From contig CAWEZI010000005.1 of the NCBI GenBank assembly GCA_963813525.1, positions 868,001-932,000 of the forward strand: a DNA stretch of 64,000 nt, written 5' to 3'. The translations under genes and the position numbers were made by a program. Positions 29,604-37,383 of the stretch are shown piece after piece. This stretch comes from Bog-756 sp963813525 (GTDB taxonomy: Bacteria; Actinomycetota; Acidimicrobiia; Acidimicrobiales; RAAP-2). Under the pieces are notes generated by a model. That model had not been told where the DNA came from. It saw only the letters and a list, made by a program, of their open reading frames with translations, and did no database searches. Every line of letters begins with the position of its first letter. Position 1 is the stretch's first letter.

Positions 29604-30010
29604 GGTAGAGCCGACGAGCGGTGTCGCTGTCGCCACACCAGGCGTAGGCCCGTCCACGTCTGGTCGATGGCGCATACCTTGTTGTCGACCAAGCCGAGTG
29701 GGAGGGCCGAGTGGCGTACGGCGTGGTCGGTGAGGTCGGTGGCCACGCCGGACGCCTTCTTGGGCCAGGCGATCCACAGACCACCGGCGGGGAACACCAT
29801 CCGGGCCAGGGAACCGAGCCGTCGGGCCAACTCCGCCTGGCGCACGAAGAAACCCACCACCACGTCGGGGCGGCCCCGTCCGTTGTGTTTGACCACCACG
29901 CCGGCGGGCAGACCAATCAGGAGTCCAACCGGTGCACCCAGGAGGGCGACGGTGTCGTCCTCTTTGATCCCGAGCTTGGTCACGAGGGCTGTCCCACTGT
30001 CGCCGGCCAC
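29600..30010 (-). CDS. DUF3052 family protein
   Basis: A 136-residue protein of the actinobacterial DUF3052 family. The N-terminus reads VTKLGIKEDDTVALLGAPVG. The middle has DVVVGFFVRQAELARRLGSL, and GGLWIAWPKKASGVATDLTD is the most conserved block. The WPKK segment and following helix are family hallmarks; the function is unknown. GTG 30010 follows a TACTGA box by 6 nt, close to the leaderless pattern. It is followed by the AEC-like gene on the same strand. Confidence 0.85.
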   Translation of the reverse strand: MAGDSGTALVTKLGIKEDDTVALLGAPVGLLIGLPAGVVVKHNGRGRPDVVVGFFVRQAELARRLGSLARMVFPAGGLWIAWPKKASGVATDLTDHAVRHSALPLGLVDNKVCAIDQTWTGLRLVWRQRHRSSALP

Positions 30011-30051
30011 GACTGGTCAGTATCCCACCGGCGCCTCGACCACGGCGATGG

Positions 30052-31023
30052 TCAGGGGACAAGCACCACTTTGCCGCTCACCGAACGCTCGATGAGACCG
30101 GACATCACCGGGGCGGCGGCGTCCAGGTGATGGGCAACCGGATGGACCGGGTGGAGCCGGCCCTCTTCGACCATGGCCATCAGCTCGCCGATGAGCTCGC
30201 GGTTGCCGAGGGGGTCCTTGAAGGTCCAGCCGCCCCAGTCCACCCCCACCGCTGTCCGGTTGTTGAGCAGGATCTGGTTGAGGGGGATGGCGGCGATGGG
30301 CCCGGATGCGAACCCGATCACGCAGAACCGCCCCAGGTGACGGGTGGCCCGCAGGGCGGCCTCGCTGTGCTTTCCGCCCACCGGGTCGATGACCACGTCG
30401 ACCCCGCCGCCGGCGATCTCCCGGGCCCGGGCCTTCACGTCTTCCTCCTCGTAGGCGATGGTGGCCTCGGCCCCGAGCCCCCGGGCGGCCTCGAGCTTCT
30501 CCGGGCTGGAGGCGGCGGCGATGACCCGTCCACCGAGGGCCCGGGCCACGTCGACGGCGGCCAGTCCGATGCCCCCGCCCGCCCCGAGGACCAACACCCA
30601 CTCACCGGCGACCAGGGTGGTGCGACGGGTCAAGGTGAAGAGCATGGTGCAGTAGCTCTGGATGAGCGTGGCCGCCTGGGCGTAGTCGACCGTGGAGGGC
30701 ATGGGTACCAGCGAGAGCGCAGGCACCGCCACCTGTTCGGCGAATCCGCCGAACCCGGTGAAGGCGATGACCTTGTCGCCCACCTCGATGCCCGACACCC
30801 CGGCTCCCACTGCGGTCACATCGCCGGCGATCTCGCTCCCCGGGACGAAGGGCGTGGCCGGTTTGATCTGGTAGCGACCCTGGCAGATGAGTCCGTCGAC
30901 GAAGTTGACACCGGCGGCCCGCACGTCGACCACCACCTGTCCTTCGCCTGGTGACGGCGATGGAATTTCCTCTATGGCCAGCGTTTCGAGGGGCCCCAGT
31001 TCACCACAGACGACGGCGCGCAC
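30052..31023 (-). CDS. Quinone oxidoreductase-like NADPH dehydrogenase (MDR family)
   Basis: A zinc-free medium-chain dehydrogenase of 323 residues. The GroES-like domain shows VVVDVRAAGVNFVDGLICQG, FVPGSEIAGDVTAVGAGVSG and GDKVIAFTGFGGFAEQVAVP. The Rossmann domain has VLVLGAGGGIGLAAVDVARA at about 143-162. The zinc-ligand cysteine loop of alcohol dehydrogenases is absent, which points to the quinone oxidoreductase group (NADPH-dependent reduction of quinones or enones). GTG 31023 follows TAGGGT by 6 nt. Three 18-bp repeats overlap its promoter. Confidence 0.87.
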   Translation of the reverse strand: MRAVVCGELGPLETLAIEEIPSPSPGEGQVVVDVRAAGVNFVDGLICQGRYQIKPATPFVPGSEIAGDVTAVGAGVSGIEVGDKVIAFTGFGGFAEQVAVPALSLVPMPSTVDYAQAATLIQSYCTMLFTLTRRTTLVAGEWVLVLGAGGGIGLAAVDVARALGGRVIAAASSPEKLEAARGLGAEATIAYEEEDVKARAREIAGGGVDVVIDPVGGKHSEAALRATRHLGRFCVIGFASGPIAAIPLNQILLNNRTAVGVDWGGWTFKDPLGNRELIGELMAMVEEGRLHPVHPVAHHLDAAAPVMSGLIERSVSGKVVLVP

Positions 31024-31029
31024 CCGATG

Positions 31030-31035
31030 ACCCTA
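31030..31035 (-). promoter_or_regulatory. -10 box of leaderless quinone oxidoreductase gene
   Basis: TAGGGT on the minus strand, 6 nt from GTG 31023. It abuts the 18-bp tandem repeats. Confidence 0.45.
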
Positions 31036-31088
31036 CTGGCTGGATTACCGGAACTGACTGGGTCACCGGAACTGGCTGGGTCCGCATT
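31035..31088. repeat. 18-bp tandem repeat, three copies
   Basis: ACTGGCTGGATTACCGGA, ACTGACTGGGTCACCGGA and ACTGGCTGGGTCCGCATT follow each other directly; the third degenerates at its end. They lie where the -35 region and upstream DNA of the quinone oxidoreductase promoter would be. Confidence 0.75.
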
Positions 31089-31155
31089 GACTCATCAGAA
31101 ACCGGCGCGTAGCGGACATCGTTGCCTCACGAAGGAATCCGCGCCTGTCGGTCGG

Positions 31156-32301
31156 TCAACTGCGCAGTGACCGCAGTCGGCCCACCACCCCGGCGAAGGC
31201 CGAACAGAAAGCCTCGACGTCGGCGTCGGTGGTCGACCACCCCACCGACACCCGCAGTGACCTCTCGGCGTCGGCCCCCATGGCCTCGAGAACCGGTGAC
31301 GGCTCGAGCGATTCCGACGAGCACGACGACCCCGAGTGGACGGCGATCCCCGCCTGGTCCAGCCCGAGCAGCACCGGTTCGGCCTCCACGCCCCCCACCG
31401 CCAGACAGAAGAGGTGGGGCACCCGGTCGACCGGATCACCCAGCACGGTCACCTGGTCCACCGCCCGAGCCGCCCCGACCATGTCCTCCGTCCACCGGCG
31501 ACCGGCGCCGATCTCCTTTTCCAGCCGGCCCGGGGTGGCCAGAGCTCCGGCCGCCGCCCCGAAGCCGATGGCCGCCACCACGTTCTCCATGCCGGCCCGG
31601 CGGGCTCTCTCCTGATCGCCCCCCACCACGAACGGCTCGTAGCGCAGGCCGCTGCGGATGACCAGGGCCCCAATGCCGGCCGGCCCGCCGAGCTTGTGGG
31701 CAGAGACCGACACCAGATCGGCGCCCAGCCGGTCGAGATCGAGGGGCAGGTGCCCGGCGGCCATGGCCGCGTCCACATGGACAGGCAGGCCAGCGGCCCG
31801 GCAGTACTCCACGACGGCTTCCACCGGCTGGACGGTGCCCACCTCATGGTTGGCCCACTGGCAGTGGACCAGGGCCGGGGCCCGGTGGTGATCGGCCCGC
31901 GACCGGGCGATCGCATCGGCCACCGCTTCGACGGCGATCCGACCGGTGGCGTCCACGGCCACCGTGACCACCGGGCCGGCGCGGGCGGAGGCGTCACGGG
32001 CTGCGGAATGCTCAACGCCGGCGCAGGCCACCGGACCGGGGTCGGCCCGGGTCACCCCCCACACGGCGGCGTTGACCGCCTCGGTCCCCCCCGAGGTGAA
32101 CACCACCTGACGGGGTCGCACCCCCAGCAAGCCGGCGACCCGGTCGCGGGCGTCCTCCAGTGCGGCCCGCACCATGCGTCCTTCGGTATGGACCCGTCCG
32201 GGGTCGGCGGTGACGCCGTGCGCCATCCATTCGTCCATGGCCGCCCGGGCTTCGGGACGAAGTGGTGTCGTCGAGGCGTGGTCGAGGTAGTGGCGGGCCA
32301 C
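31156..32301 (-). CDS. Cysteine desulfurase (IscS/NifS class)
   Basis: A PLP-dependent enzyme of 381 residues that takes sulfur from cysteine for Fe-S clusters or tRNA thiolation. It starts HYLDHASTTPLRPEARAAMD. The PLP-phosphate loop is FTSGGTEAVNAAVWG, and the internal aldimine lysine is in SVSAHKLGGPAGIGALV near residue 205. The persulfide cysteine is in IAVHSGSSCSSESLEPSP near 330, in the long flexible loop of class I enzymes. It lies 14 bp after the SufR-like gene on the same strand, so the repressor and the sulfur donor form one operon, divergent from mrp. Confidence 0.93.
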   Translation of the reverse strand: MARHYLDHASTTPLRPEARAAMDEWMAHGVTADPGRVHTEGRMVRAALEDARDRVAGLLGVRPRQVVFTSGGTEAVNAAVWGVTRADPGPVACAGVEHSAARDASARAGPVVTVAVDATGRIAVEAVADAIARSRADHHRAPALVHCQWANHEVGTVQPVEAVVEYCRAAGLPVHVDAAMAAGHLPLDLDRLGADLVSVSAHKLGGPAGIGALVIRSGLRYEPFVVGGDQERARRAGMENVVAAIGFGAAAGALATPGRLEKEIGAGRRWTEDMVGAARAVDQVTVLGDPVDRVPHLFCLAVGGVEAEPVLLGLDQAGIAVHSGSSCSSESLEPSPVLEAMGADAERSLRVSVGWSTTDADVEAFCSAFAGVVGRLRSLRS

Positions 32302-32315
32302 CGCCCGGATGCCGT

Positions 32316-33107
32316 TCAGACCACGGCGGCACAGGCGTCGTCGCCACGCGCCCGTGAAGAAGACAGCACCACCGGGACGGTGCCGTCGGCATCCTCACCG
32401 CACAGACCGGCCAGCAGCCCCTTGACCATGCCCCGGTCGACGGCGCACAGGACGGGGTACTGCGAGGCGGCGTCGCCGAAAGGACAGTTGTCCGCCACCA
32501 CCGCGGTGGTTGTGCCCTGGTCCTCGGCGTGGGCCGCGAATCCGTGGGCGGTCAGGGTTTCGGCGATGGCGTGCATGGCGGTGCGCAACGACCGCTGGCT
32601 GTCCCCGGGCGACATCTGCCCGGCCAGGGTCCGGCCGTACTCTTCGCCCACTCGCTCGGCCATGCCCTCGGCGGCCAGCGGCCCGAGGAGTTGGAGTGCC
32701 TCCTGCAGCAGGAGGACCAACAGATCGTCGCGGCGAGTGAGCAAGTCGAGGGTCGGGTCGTTGCCGACAGCCCGGAAACGCTTGGAGGGCCTACCCGCTC
32801 CGTTGCCGGCCGACCTCTCCATGGTGACTTCGAGGTAGCCACCTGTGGCCAGGCGTTCGAGGTGGTGGCGGGCCACATTGGGATGGAGGGAGAAACGGGC
32901 CGCCACTTCCGAGGCGGTGATGCCCGGGTTGGCCCGGACGAACAGATAGATCTCGCGTCGGGTGGGGTCACCGAAGGCGGCGGTGACGGCTGTCACCGCC
33001 GCGGAGAAGGTGCTGTCCGATCCCGTGGGTTCACCGCCCAGCCCCCGAGCACCGGCAGGGGTGGGCCCGTTCGCTGCGGGCAGGGCTCTGTCCGGGGCCG
33101 TCGGCAC
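32316..33107 (-). CDS. sufR: SufR-like Fe-S-responsive winged-helix repressor
   Basis: A 263-residue ArsR/DeoR-type regulator. The winged helix is about residues 40-100 (FGDPTRREIYLFVRANPG, TASEVAARFSLHPNVARHHL, then a YLEV wing). The C-terminal half has the cysteine set expected for a SufR cluster site: ADNCPFGDAASQYPVLCAVD, then LLAGLCGEDADG and a late Cys. SufR proteins bind a [4Fe-4S] cluster and repress Fe-S assembly genes when clusters are plentiful. Its neighbours, a cysteine desulfurase and an Mrp-type carrier, support this. GTG 33107 follows TAGACT by 7 nt. Confidence 0.8.
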   Translation of the reverse strand: MPTAPDRALPAANGPTPAGARGLGGEPTGSDSTFSAAVTAVTAAFGDPTRREIYLFVRANPGITASEVAARFSLHPNVARHHLERLATGGYLEVTMERSAGNGAGRPSKRFRAVGNDPTLDLLTRRDDLLVLLLQEALQLLGPLAAEGMAERVGEEYGRTLAGQMSPGDSQRSLRTAMHAIAETLTAHGFAAHAEDQGTTTAVVADNCPFGDAASQYPVLCAVDRGMVKGLLAGLCGEDADGTVPVVLSSSRARGDDACAAVV

Positions 33108-33112
33108 GTCCC

Positions 33113-33121
33113 GTAGTCTAC
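33113..33121. promoter_or_regulatory. Shared promoter/palindrome between sufR-like gene and mrp
   Basis: GTAGTCTAC is a 9-bp palindrome with one central base. On the minus strand it supplies TAGACT, 7 nt before GTG 33107. On the plus strand it supplies TAGTCT, 34 nt before ATG 33155. A repressor bound here would cover both -10 regions, so it is a candidate operator for the SufR-like protein. Confidence 0.5.
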
Positions 33122-33154
33122 CGGGGACGGCGAAATTCCCCGAGGAGCGACCGC

Positions 33155-34327
33155 ATGTCGATAGACGAGTCCCAGGTCACCGGTGCCGTGAGCGCCGTGG
33201 CCGACCCCGTCCTGCGTCTCCCCCTGGGAGAACTGGGCATGGTGGGCGCGGTCCGGGTCAAGCGCAAGAAGGTGGCCGTGGAGCTGGCGCTGCCGGTGGC
33301 CCACTACCCCCAGACCGAGGAGCTGGACCGTCGGGTGAGCGAAGCGGTGGGGCCGTGGGCGACAGCCGACGACCTGGCCGTCACCCACGCCGTCATGGAC
33401 GAGGAGCGGCGTGCCCGTCTCCGCATGCTGCTGCGCGGTGGACCGGTGGACGGCGGTGTGACCGCCGGCGGTGACCATGGCCACGATCATGCCCACGGCG
33501 GCCAGATCGGCCACGAAGAGGGCCGGCCCAACCGGTTCATGGAACCACGCTCGAAGACCCGCATCCTCGGGATCTCCTCGGGGAAGGGTGGTGTGGGCAA
33601 GTCGTCGGTGACGGTCAACCTGGCTGTCACCTTGGCCCGCATGGGCCACGACGTCGGCATCCTCGACGCCGACGTGTACGGCTTCTCGGTTCCGGGGATG
33701 CTCGGGGTGCACGATGATCCTCTGATCATCGGGGACCTGGTGGTGCCTCCGGCGGCCAATCAGGTGCGCTGCCTGTCGATGGGTTACTTCGTCAACGACG
33801 ACACACCGGTCATCTGGCGCGGGCCCATGTTGCACAAGGCCCTCGAGCAATTTCTGGTCGACGCCTACTGGGGTGAGCCCGACTTCCTACTCATCGACAT
33901 GCCCCCGGGCACCGGTGACGTGACCCTTTCGCTCGGTCAGTATCTCACCCGCACCGAGGTCTACGTTGTCACCACGCCGCAGCGGGCGGCCGAAAAGGTG
34001 GCTCAGCGTTCGGCTTACGCCGCCCGCAAACTCAAGCTGTCGGTGCGCGGGGTCATCGAGAACATGAGCTGGTTCACCGGTGACGACGGGACCCGCTACG
34101 AGTTGTTCGGGGCCGGCGGCGGACGTCAGCTAGCCGGGGAGCTCGGAGTGCCCCTGCTGGGCCAGGTGCCGCTGGTGCGGGCTCTGCGTGCCGGCGGTGA
34201 TGCGGGTGTCCCGATCGTGGTGTCCGAACCCGACGGCGAAGCGGCCGCTGTCTTTGCCGCCCTGGCCACCGCCATCGCCGACCTCGGTCCTGCTCGTGTC
34301 TACCGGCGGGAGCTGACCGTCCGCTGA
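33155..34327 (+). CDS. mrp: Mrp/ApbC-type Fe-S cluster carrier ATPase
   Basis: A P-loop NTPase of 390 residues. The N-terminal 110 residues are a MIP18/DUF59-type domain (VTGAVSAVADPVLRLPLGEL), followed by a His-rich linker (GGDHGHDHAHGG, about residues 104-116). The deviant Walker A with signature lysine is SSGKGGVGKSSVTVNLAV near 146-163, and IDMPPGTGDVTLSLGQYL holds the switch region. The Cys-x-x-Cys found near the end of many ApbC proteins is not present: the site reads NMSWFTGDDGTRYELFGAGG. GAGGAGCGA precedes ATG 33155. It is divergent from sufR. Confidence 0.9.
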   Translation: MSIDESQVTGAVSAVADPVLRLPLGELGMVGAVRVKRKKVAVELALPVAHYPQTEELDRRVSEAVGPWATADDLAVTHAVMDEERRARLRMLLRGGPVDGGVTAGGDHGHDHAHGGQIGHEEGRPNRFMEPRSKTRILGISSGKGGVGKSSVTVNLAVTLARMGHDVGILDADVYGFSVPGMLGVHDDPLIIGDLVVPPAANQVRCLSMGYFVNDDTPVIWRGPMLHKALEQFLVDAYWGEPDFLLIDMPPGTGDVTLSLGQYLTRTEVYVVTTPQRAAEKVAQRSAYAARKLKLSVRGVIENMSWFTGDDGTRYELFGAGGGRQLAGELGVPLLGQVPLVRALRAGGDAGVPIVVSEPDGEAAAVFAALATAIADLGPARVYRRELTVR

Positions 34328-34358
34328 CATCGGTCGGGGCCGGTTCGACCTCGAGGGA

Positions 34359-35744
34359 TCAACCCCAGTCCCTCCGGGTCGGGGGCATGCCGCTGGTGCC
34401 GTCGGCGGCGGGGACGACGCCCAGCACCTGGTGGATGGCGATGCCGCCGTCGTCGAAGCCGAGGGCGGAGGCGGCCATGTACAGACGCCAGATGTTGGCC
34501 CGGCCCGTACCGACCAGTGCCACCGCCCGCTCCCACTGTCCCTCCAGGTTGGCCACCCAGTGGCGCAACGTGCGGGCGTAGTGCTCGCGCAGCGATTCGA
34601 CGTCGCGGACCTCGAACCCGGCGGCCTGCATGGCCCGCACCACCTCGGCCACGTCGACCAGCTCGCCGTCGGGGAACACGTAGCGCCCGATGAAGGAGTG
34701 CCGTCCGAGGAACGACCCTCCCGGTTTGGAGATGGCGTGGTTCAACAGCCGCCCGGTGGGGACCAGCAGATGGCGGAGCGTCTGGAAGTACTCGGCCATG
34801 CGGGGGGAGCCGACGTGCTCGAACATGCCGATCGACGAGATGGCGTCGAACTGTTCGCCCCCCAGGTCCCGGTAGTCCTGCACCCGGATCTCGATCTGGT
34901 CGGCCAGTCCCTCCTCGACCACCCGCCGGCGGGCTTCGTCCGCTTGTGGGCGGCTGAGGGTCACCCCGGTGACCGAGGCCCGATGATGGCGGGCGGCGTG
35001 GATGGCCATCGACCCCCATCCGCAGCCCACGTCGAGCAGGCGCGAACCAGGCCGCCGGTCGAGCCCGAGCTTGCGGCAGATGAGCTCGTACTTGGCCGCC
35101 TGAGCCTGCTCGAGAGTGGCCCGATCGTCGACGAACCGGGCGCACGAGTAGGTCATGGACGGGCCGAGGACCAGGCGGTAGAAGTCGTTGCCCACGTCGT
35201 AGTGGTGGGTGACGACGGCGGCATCGCGGGACTTGGAGTGGAGACGGCCGGCCGGACGGCACTCTTCGGGCGGCGCGGCCGGCGGCAGGCCGAAGGCTCC
35301 GAGCCTGCCGGCTGCACCGAGGGCGGCGGGGAGGGAACGCAGACCCATGTGGCGCAGGTCGCGTCGCGACCCGTGGCGCAGCGCGGCCAACGACCCGGTG
35401 AGATCGCCTTCCACGGTGAGGTCCCCCGACACGAAGGCCCGGGCCACCCCGAGCTCGCCCGGGGCCCACAGGATGCGGCGCAGGGCCGCCACCGAGTGCA
35501 CCCGCAGGGTGCCGACGGCCACCGGGGGCCCGAGGGCGCTGCCGTCCCAGAACTCGAAGCGGACCGGTGCTTCGCCCACCAGCAACCGGATCAGCGGGGC
35601 CAGAGCGGCAGCGGCACTGCCTTCCGGTGCACTCGACCCGCTGGCCCGTGCTGGGACTGGCTGTCCGTCGTTCCGGTCACGATCGACCGGAGCCTCCGTG
35701 GTCGTCTCTCCGGTGGGAGCCCCCGACATGACTTTGGTGACCAT
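34359..35744 (-). CDS. Cyclopropane-fatty-acyl-phospholipid synthase family methyltransferase
   Basis: A SAM-dependent methyltransferase of 461 residues of the CFA/mycolic acid synthase type, which methylenates or methylates double bonds of membrane acyl chains. After an N-terminal lipid-binding part (VRFEFWDGSALGPPVAVGTL), the core shows HYDVGNDFYRLVLGPSMTYS and the SAM motif RLLDVGCGWGSMAIHAARHH near residue 230. VSSIGMFEHVG-type bicarbonate-site residues appear as ISSIGMFEHVGSPRMAEYFQ, and SFIGRYVFPDGEL follows. GAGGAGG lies 7 nt before ATG 35744. It converges with mrp. Confidence 0.9.
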   Translation of the reverse strand: MVTKVMSGAPTGETTTEAPVDRDRNDGQPVPARASGSSAPEGSAAAALAPLIRLLVGEAPVRFEFWDGSALGPPVAVGTLRVHSVAALRRILWAPGELGVARAFVSGDLTVEGDLTGSLAALRHGSRRDLRHMGLRSLPAALGAAGRLGAFGLPPAAPPEECRPAGRLHSKSRDAAVVTHHYDVGNDFYRLVLGPSMTYSCARFVDDRATLEQAQAAKYELICRKLGLDRRPGSRLLDVGCGWGSMAIHAARHHRASVTGVTLSRPQADEARRRVVEEGLADQIEIRVQDYRDLGGEQFDAISSIGMFEHVGSPRMAEYFQTLRHLLVPTGRLLNHAISKPGGSFLGRHSFIGRYVFPDGELVDVAEVVRAMQAAGFEVRDVESLREHYARTLRHWVANLEGQWERAVALVGTGRANIWRLYMAASALGFDDGGIAIHQVLGVVPAADGTSGMPPTRRDWG

Positions 35745-35859
35745 CGCCGACCTCCTCGACCGACCCGAGCTGACTGGCGCCCCGACCCGATCCTATGGCG
35801 GTCCGCCGACGGCCGACCGCCCGCCGCCGGCGCCGTTCCTGCCCACGCCCACCGGGGGG

Positions 35860-37275
35860 CTACAGGCCCTCTTCCACCGCGATCCGACCTGAGCGGGCTG
35901 CCCGTACCAACGCCTCGTAGTCGCGCTCGTTCTGGTCGGCATAGGCGGCGGAGAAGTCGGCCATGGCCCTGTCGAACACGGTGCCTTTGCCCAGGTACGA
36001 GGCGATGGCGATCCAGTCGCCCGACCGGGCGTGACCCCGGGCCAGGGTGGCCCCGCACATCCGGGCGTAGGTGATGGCACCGTCCACCGACAGGGTGTCG
36101 ACGTGGGCCGAACCCTTCCAATCGTGAAGCTGGCGGACGTAGTAGTCGCGGGGTTGGCCGTCGATGTCCTTGACCCGTACCCAGCCGAGGAAGATGTCGC
36201 TGGCCGTCTGCATGAGGCGCTGGCCCACCACCACCCGTTGTCCCTCGTTGGTGTAGGCGCTGGTGCCGACGAAGCGCTCGAGCACCGAGGGCTGGGCCTC
36301 CTTGGCCTGCAGGATCAGAGGGTCGCCGGTGTCGACACCGGTCATGAGGAAGATCCACGCCCGGGTGCCCACGCTGCCGACGCCGACCACCTTCCGGGCC
36401 ATGTGGACGTAGCGGAACTCTTCCAGCGGATGGTGCTCGTCGGCCAGTGTGCGCCGGTACTTCTTGATGAGCTTGCGCAATGACTGCTCGGTCCGGTGGT
36501 GGGCGTCGGGCGAGAGGACCAGATCCTCCAGCGGCACGATCAAGGGTGGGTCGGCGACGAAGCGGGCGTGACCGTCGACCACCTTGGTCAGCTTCTTGAA
36601 GGCGCGGGTGCTGTCGCGGGTCCGGGCTTTGGCCACGTCGACCACGGCGTCGTGCCTGTTCTTCCTGTCCCGTCGCTGATCGTCATGCTCGGTGCGGATC
36701 CACTCGCGCATCTGGGCCATATCCATGTGCGAGTACCAGACGTCGAGCGTGCTCCGGTGGGATGCGTCGCCCATTTCCTGGCGGTAGGCGCGGGCGGCGG
36801 CCATGACCACCCGCCGGCGGTCGGAGGGCGAGAAGCCCCGGTCGCGTCCTGCGATCTCGAAACTGGCCACCAGCCGCTTCACGTCCCACTCCCAGGGGCC
36901 GGGCAGCGTCTCGTCGAAGTCGTTGATGTCGAAGACCAGACGGCGTTCGGGCGATCCGAACACGCCGAAGTTCGAGAGATGGGCGTCACCACAGCACTGC
37001 ACGGTGATGGCCGAGTCGGGGGTGGCGGACAGATCGGCGGCCATGACCAGTGCCGCCCCCCGGAAGAAGGTGAAGGGGGAGACCAACATCCGGCCGTAGC
37101 GGATGGGTACCAGCTCGGGGACCCGAGTGGCCGCTTGCGCTTGGAGCAGGGCGACCGGATCGGGTCGCTCTGCCGGCTCTGTCCAGGTTCCGTGGGACGA
37201 GCGGGGAGCGCGACGACGGGCCTGGCGCCCCCGGGCCGCCCTCTTGGTTCGGCTGGGTCGGTGGATCTTTCTCAC
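35860..37275 (-). CDS. DUF2252 family protein
   Basis: A 471-residue protein of the DUF2252 family, which has a kinase-like fold. Key blocks are MLVSPFTFFRGAALVMAADL, QCCGDAHLSNFGVFGSPERR and LVFDINDFDETLPGPWEWDV. The His-Leu-x-Asn-Phe-Gly and Asp-x-Asn-Asp-Phe-Asp motifs resemble the catalytic and metal-binding Asp motifs of aminoglycoside-phosphotransferase-like proteins, but no activity is established. The N-terminus is strongly basic. GTG 37275 was preferred because it overlaps the TGA of a leaderless 15-codon ORF; ATG 37305 is the longer option. Confidence 0.88.
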   Translation of the reverse strand: MRKIHRPSRTKRAARGRQARRRAPRSSHGTWTEPAERPDPVALLQAQAATRVPELVPIRYGRMLVSPFTFFRGAALVMAADLSATPDSAITVQCCGDAHLSNFGVFGSPERRLVFDINDFDETLPGPWEWDVKRLVASFEIAGRDRGFSPSDRRRVVMAAARAYRQEMGDASHRSTLDVWYSHMDMAQMREWIRTEHDDQRRDRKNRHDAVVDVAKARTRDSTRAFKKLTKVVDGHARFVADPPLIVPLEDLVLSPDAHHRTEQSLRKLIKKYRRTLADEHHPLEEFRYVHMARKVVGVGSVGTRAWIFLMTGVDTGDPLILQAKEAQPSVLERFVGTSAYTNEGQRVVVGQRLMQTASDIFLGWVRVKDIDGQPRDYYVRQLHDWKGSAHVDTLSVDGAITYARMCGATLARGHARSGDWIAIASYLGKGTVFDRAMADFSAAYADQNERDYEALVRAARSGRIAVEEGL

Positions 37276-37319
37276 GGTGGTAGCACGGTGGGGTCGGTCT
37301 GGCATGACGGGCTCTGCAT
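37272..37319 (-). CDS. Leaderless micro-ORF coupled to DUF2252 gene
   Basis: ATG 37319 lies 8 nt after TAGCGT (37328-37333) and opens a 15-codon frame, MQSPSCQTDPTVLPP. The TGA (37274-37272) overlaps GTG 37275 of the DUF2252 gene as GTGA. No Shine-Dalgarno site precedes either start of the main gene. The layout matches the micro-ORF in front of the LLM oxidoreductase. Confidence 0.4.
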   Translation of the reverse strand: MQSPSCQTDPTVLPP

Positions 37320-37327
37320 CGGTGCCG

Positions 37328-37333
37328 ACGCTA
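37328..37333 (-). promoter_or_regulatory. -10 box upstream of DUF2252 micro-ORF
   Basis: TAGCGT on the minus strand, 8 nt from ATG 37319. Confidence 0.4.
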
Positions 37334-37383
37334 GCGTTCGACCCGCGCCGGTCGGCCCCGACCGGTGGTGAGCGGGGCCCTGC

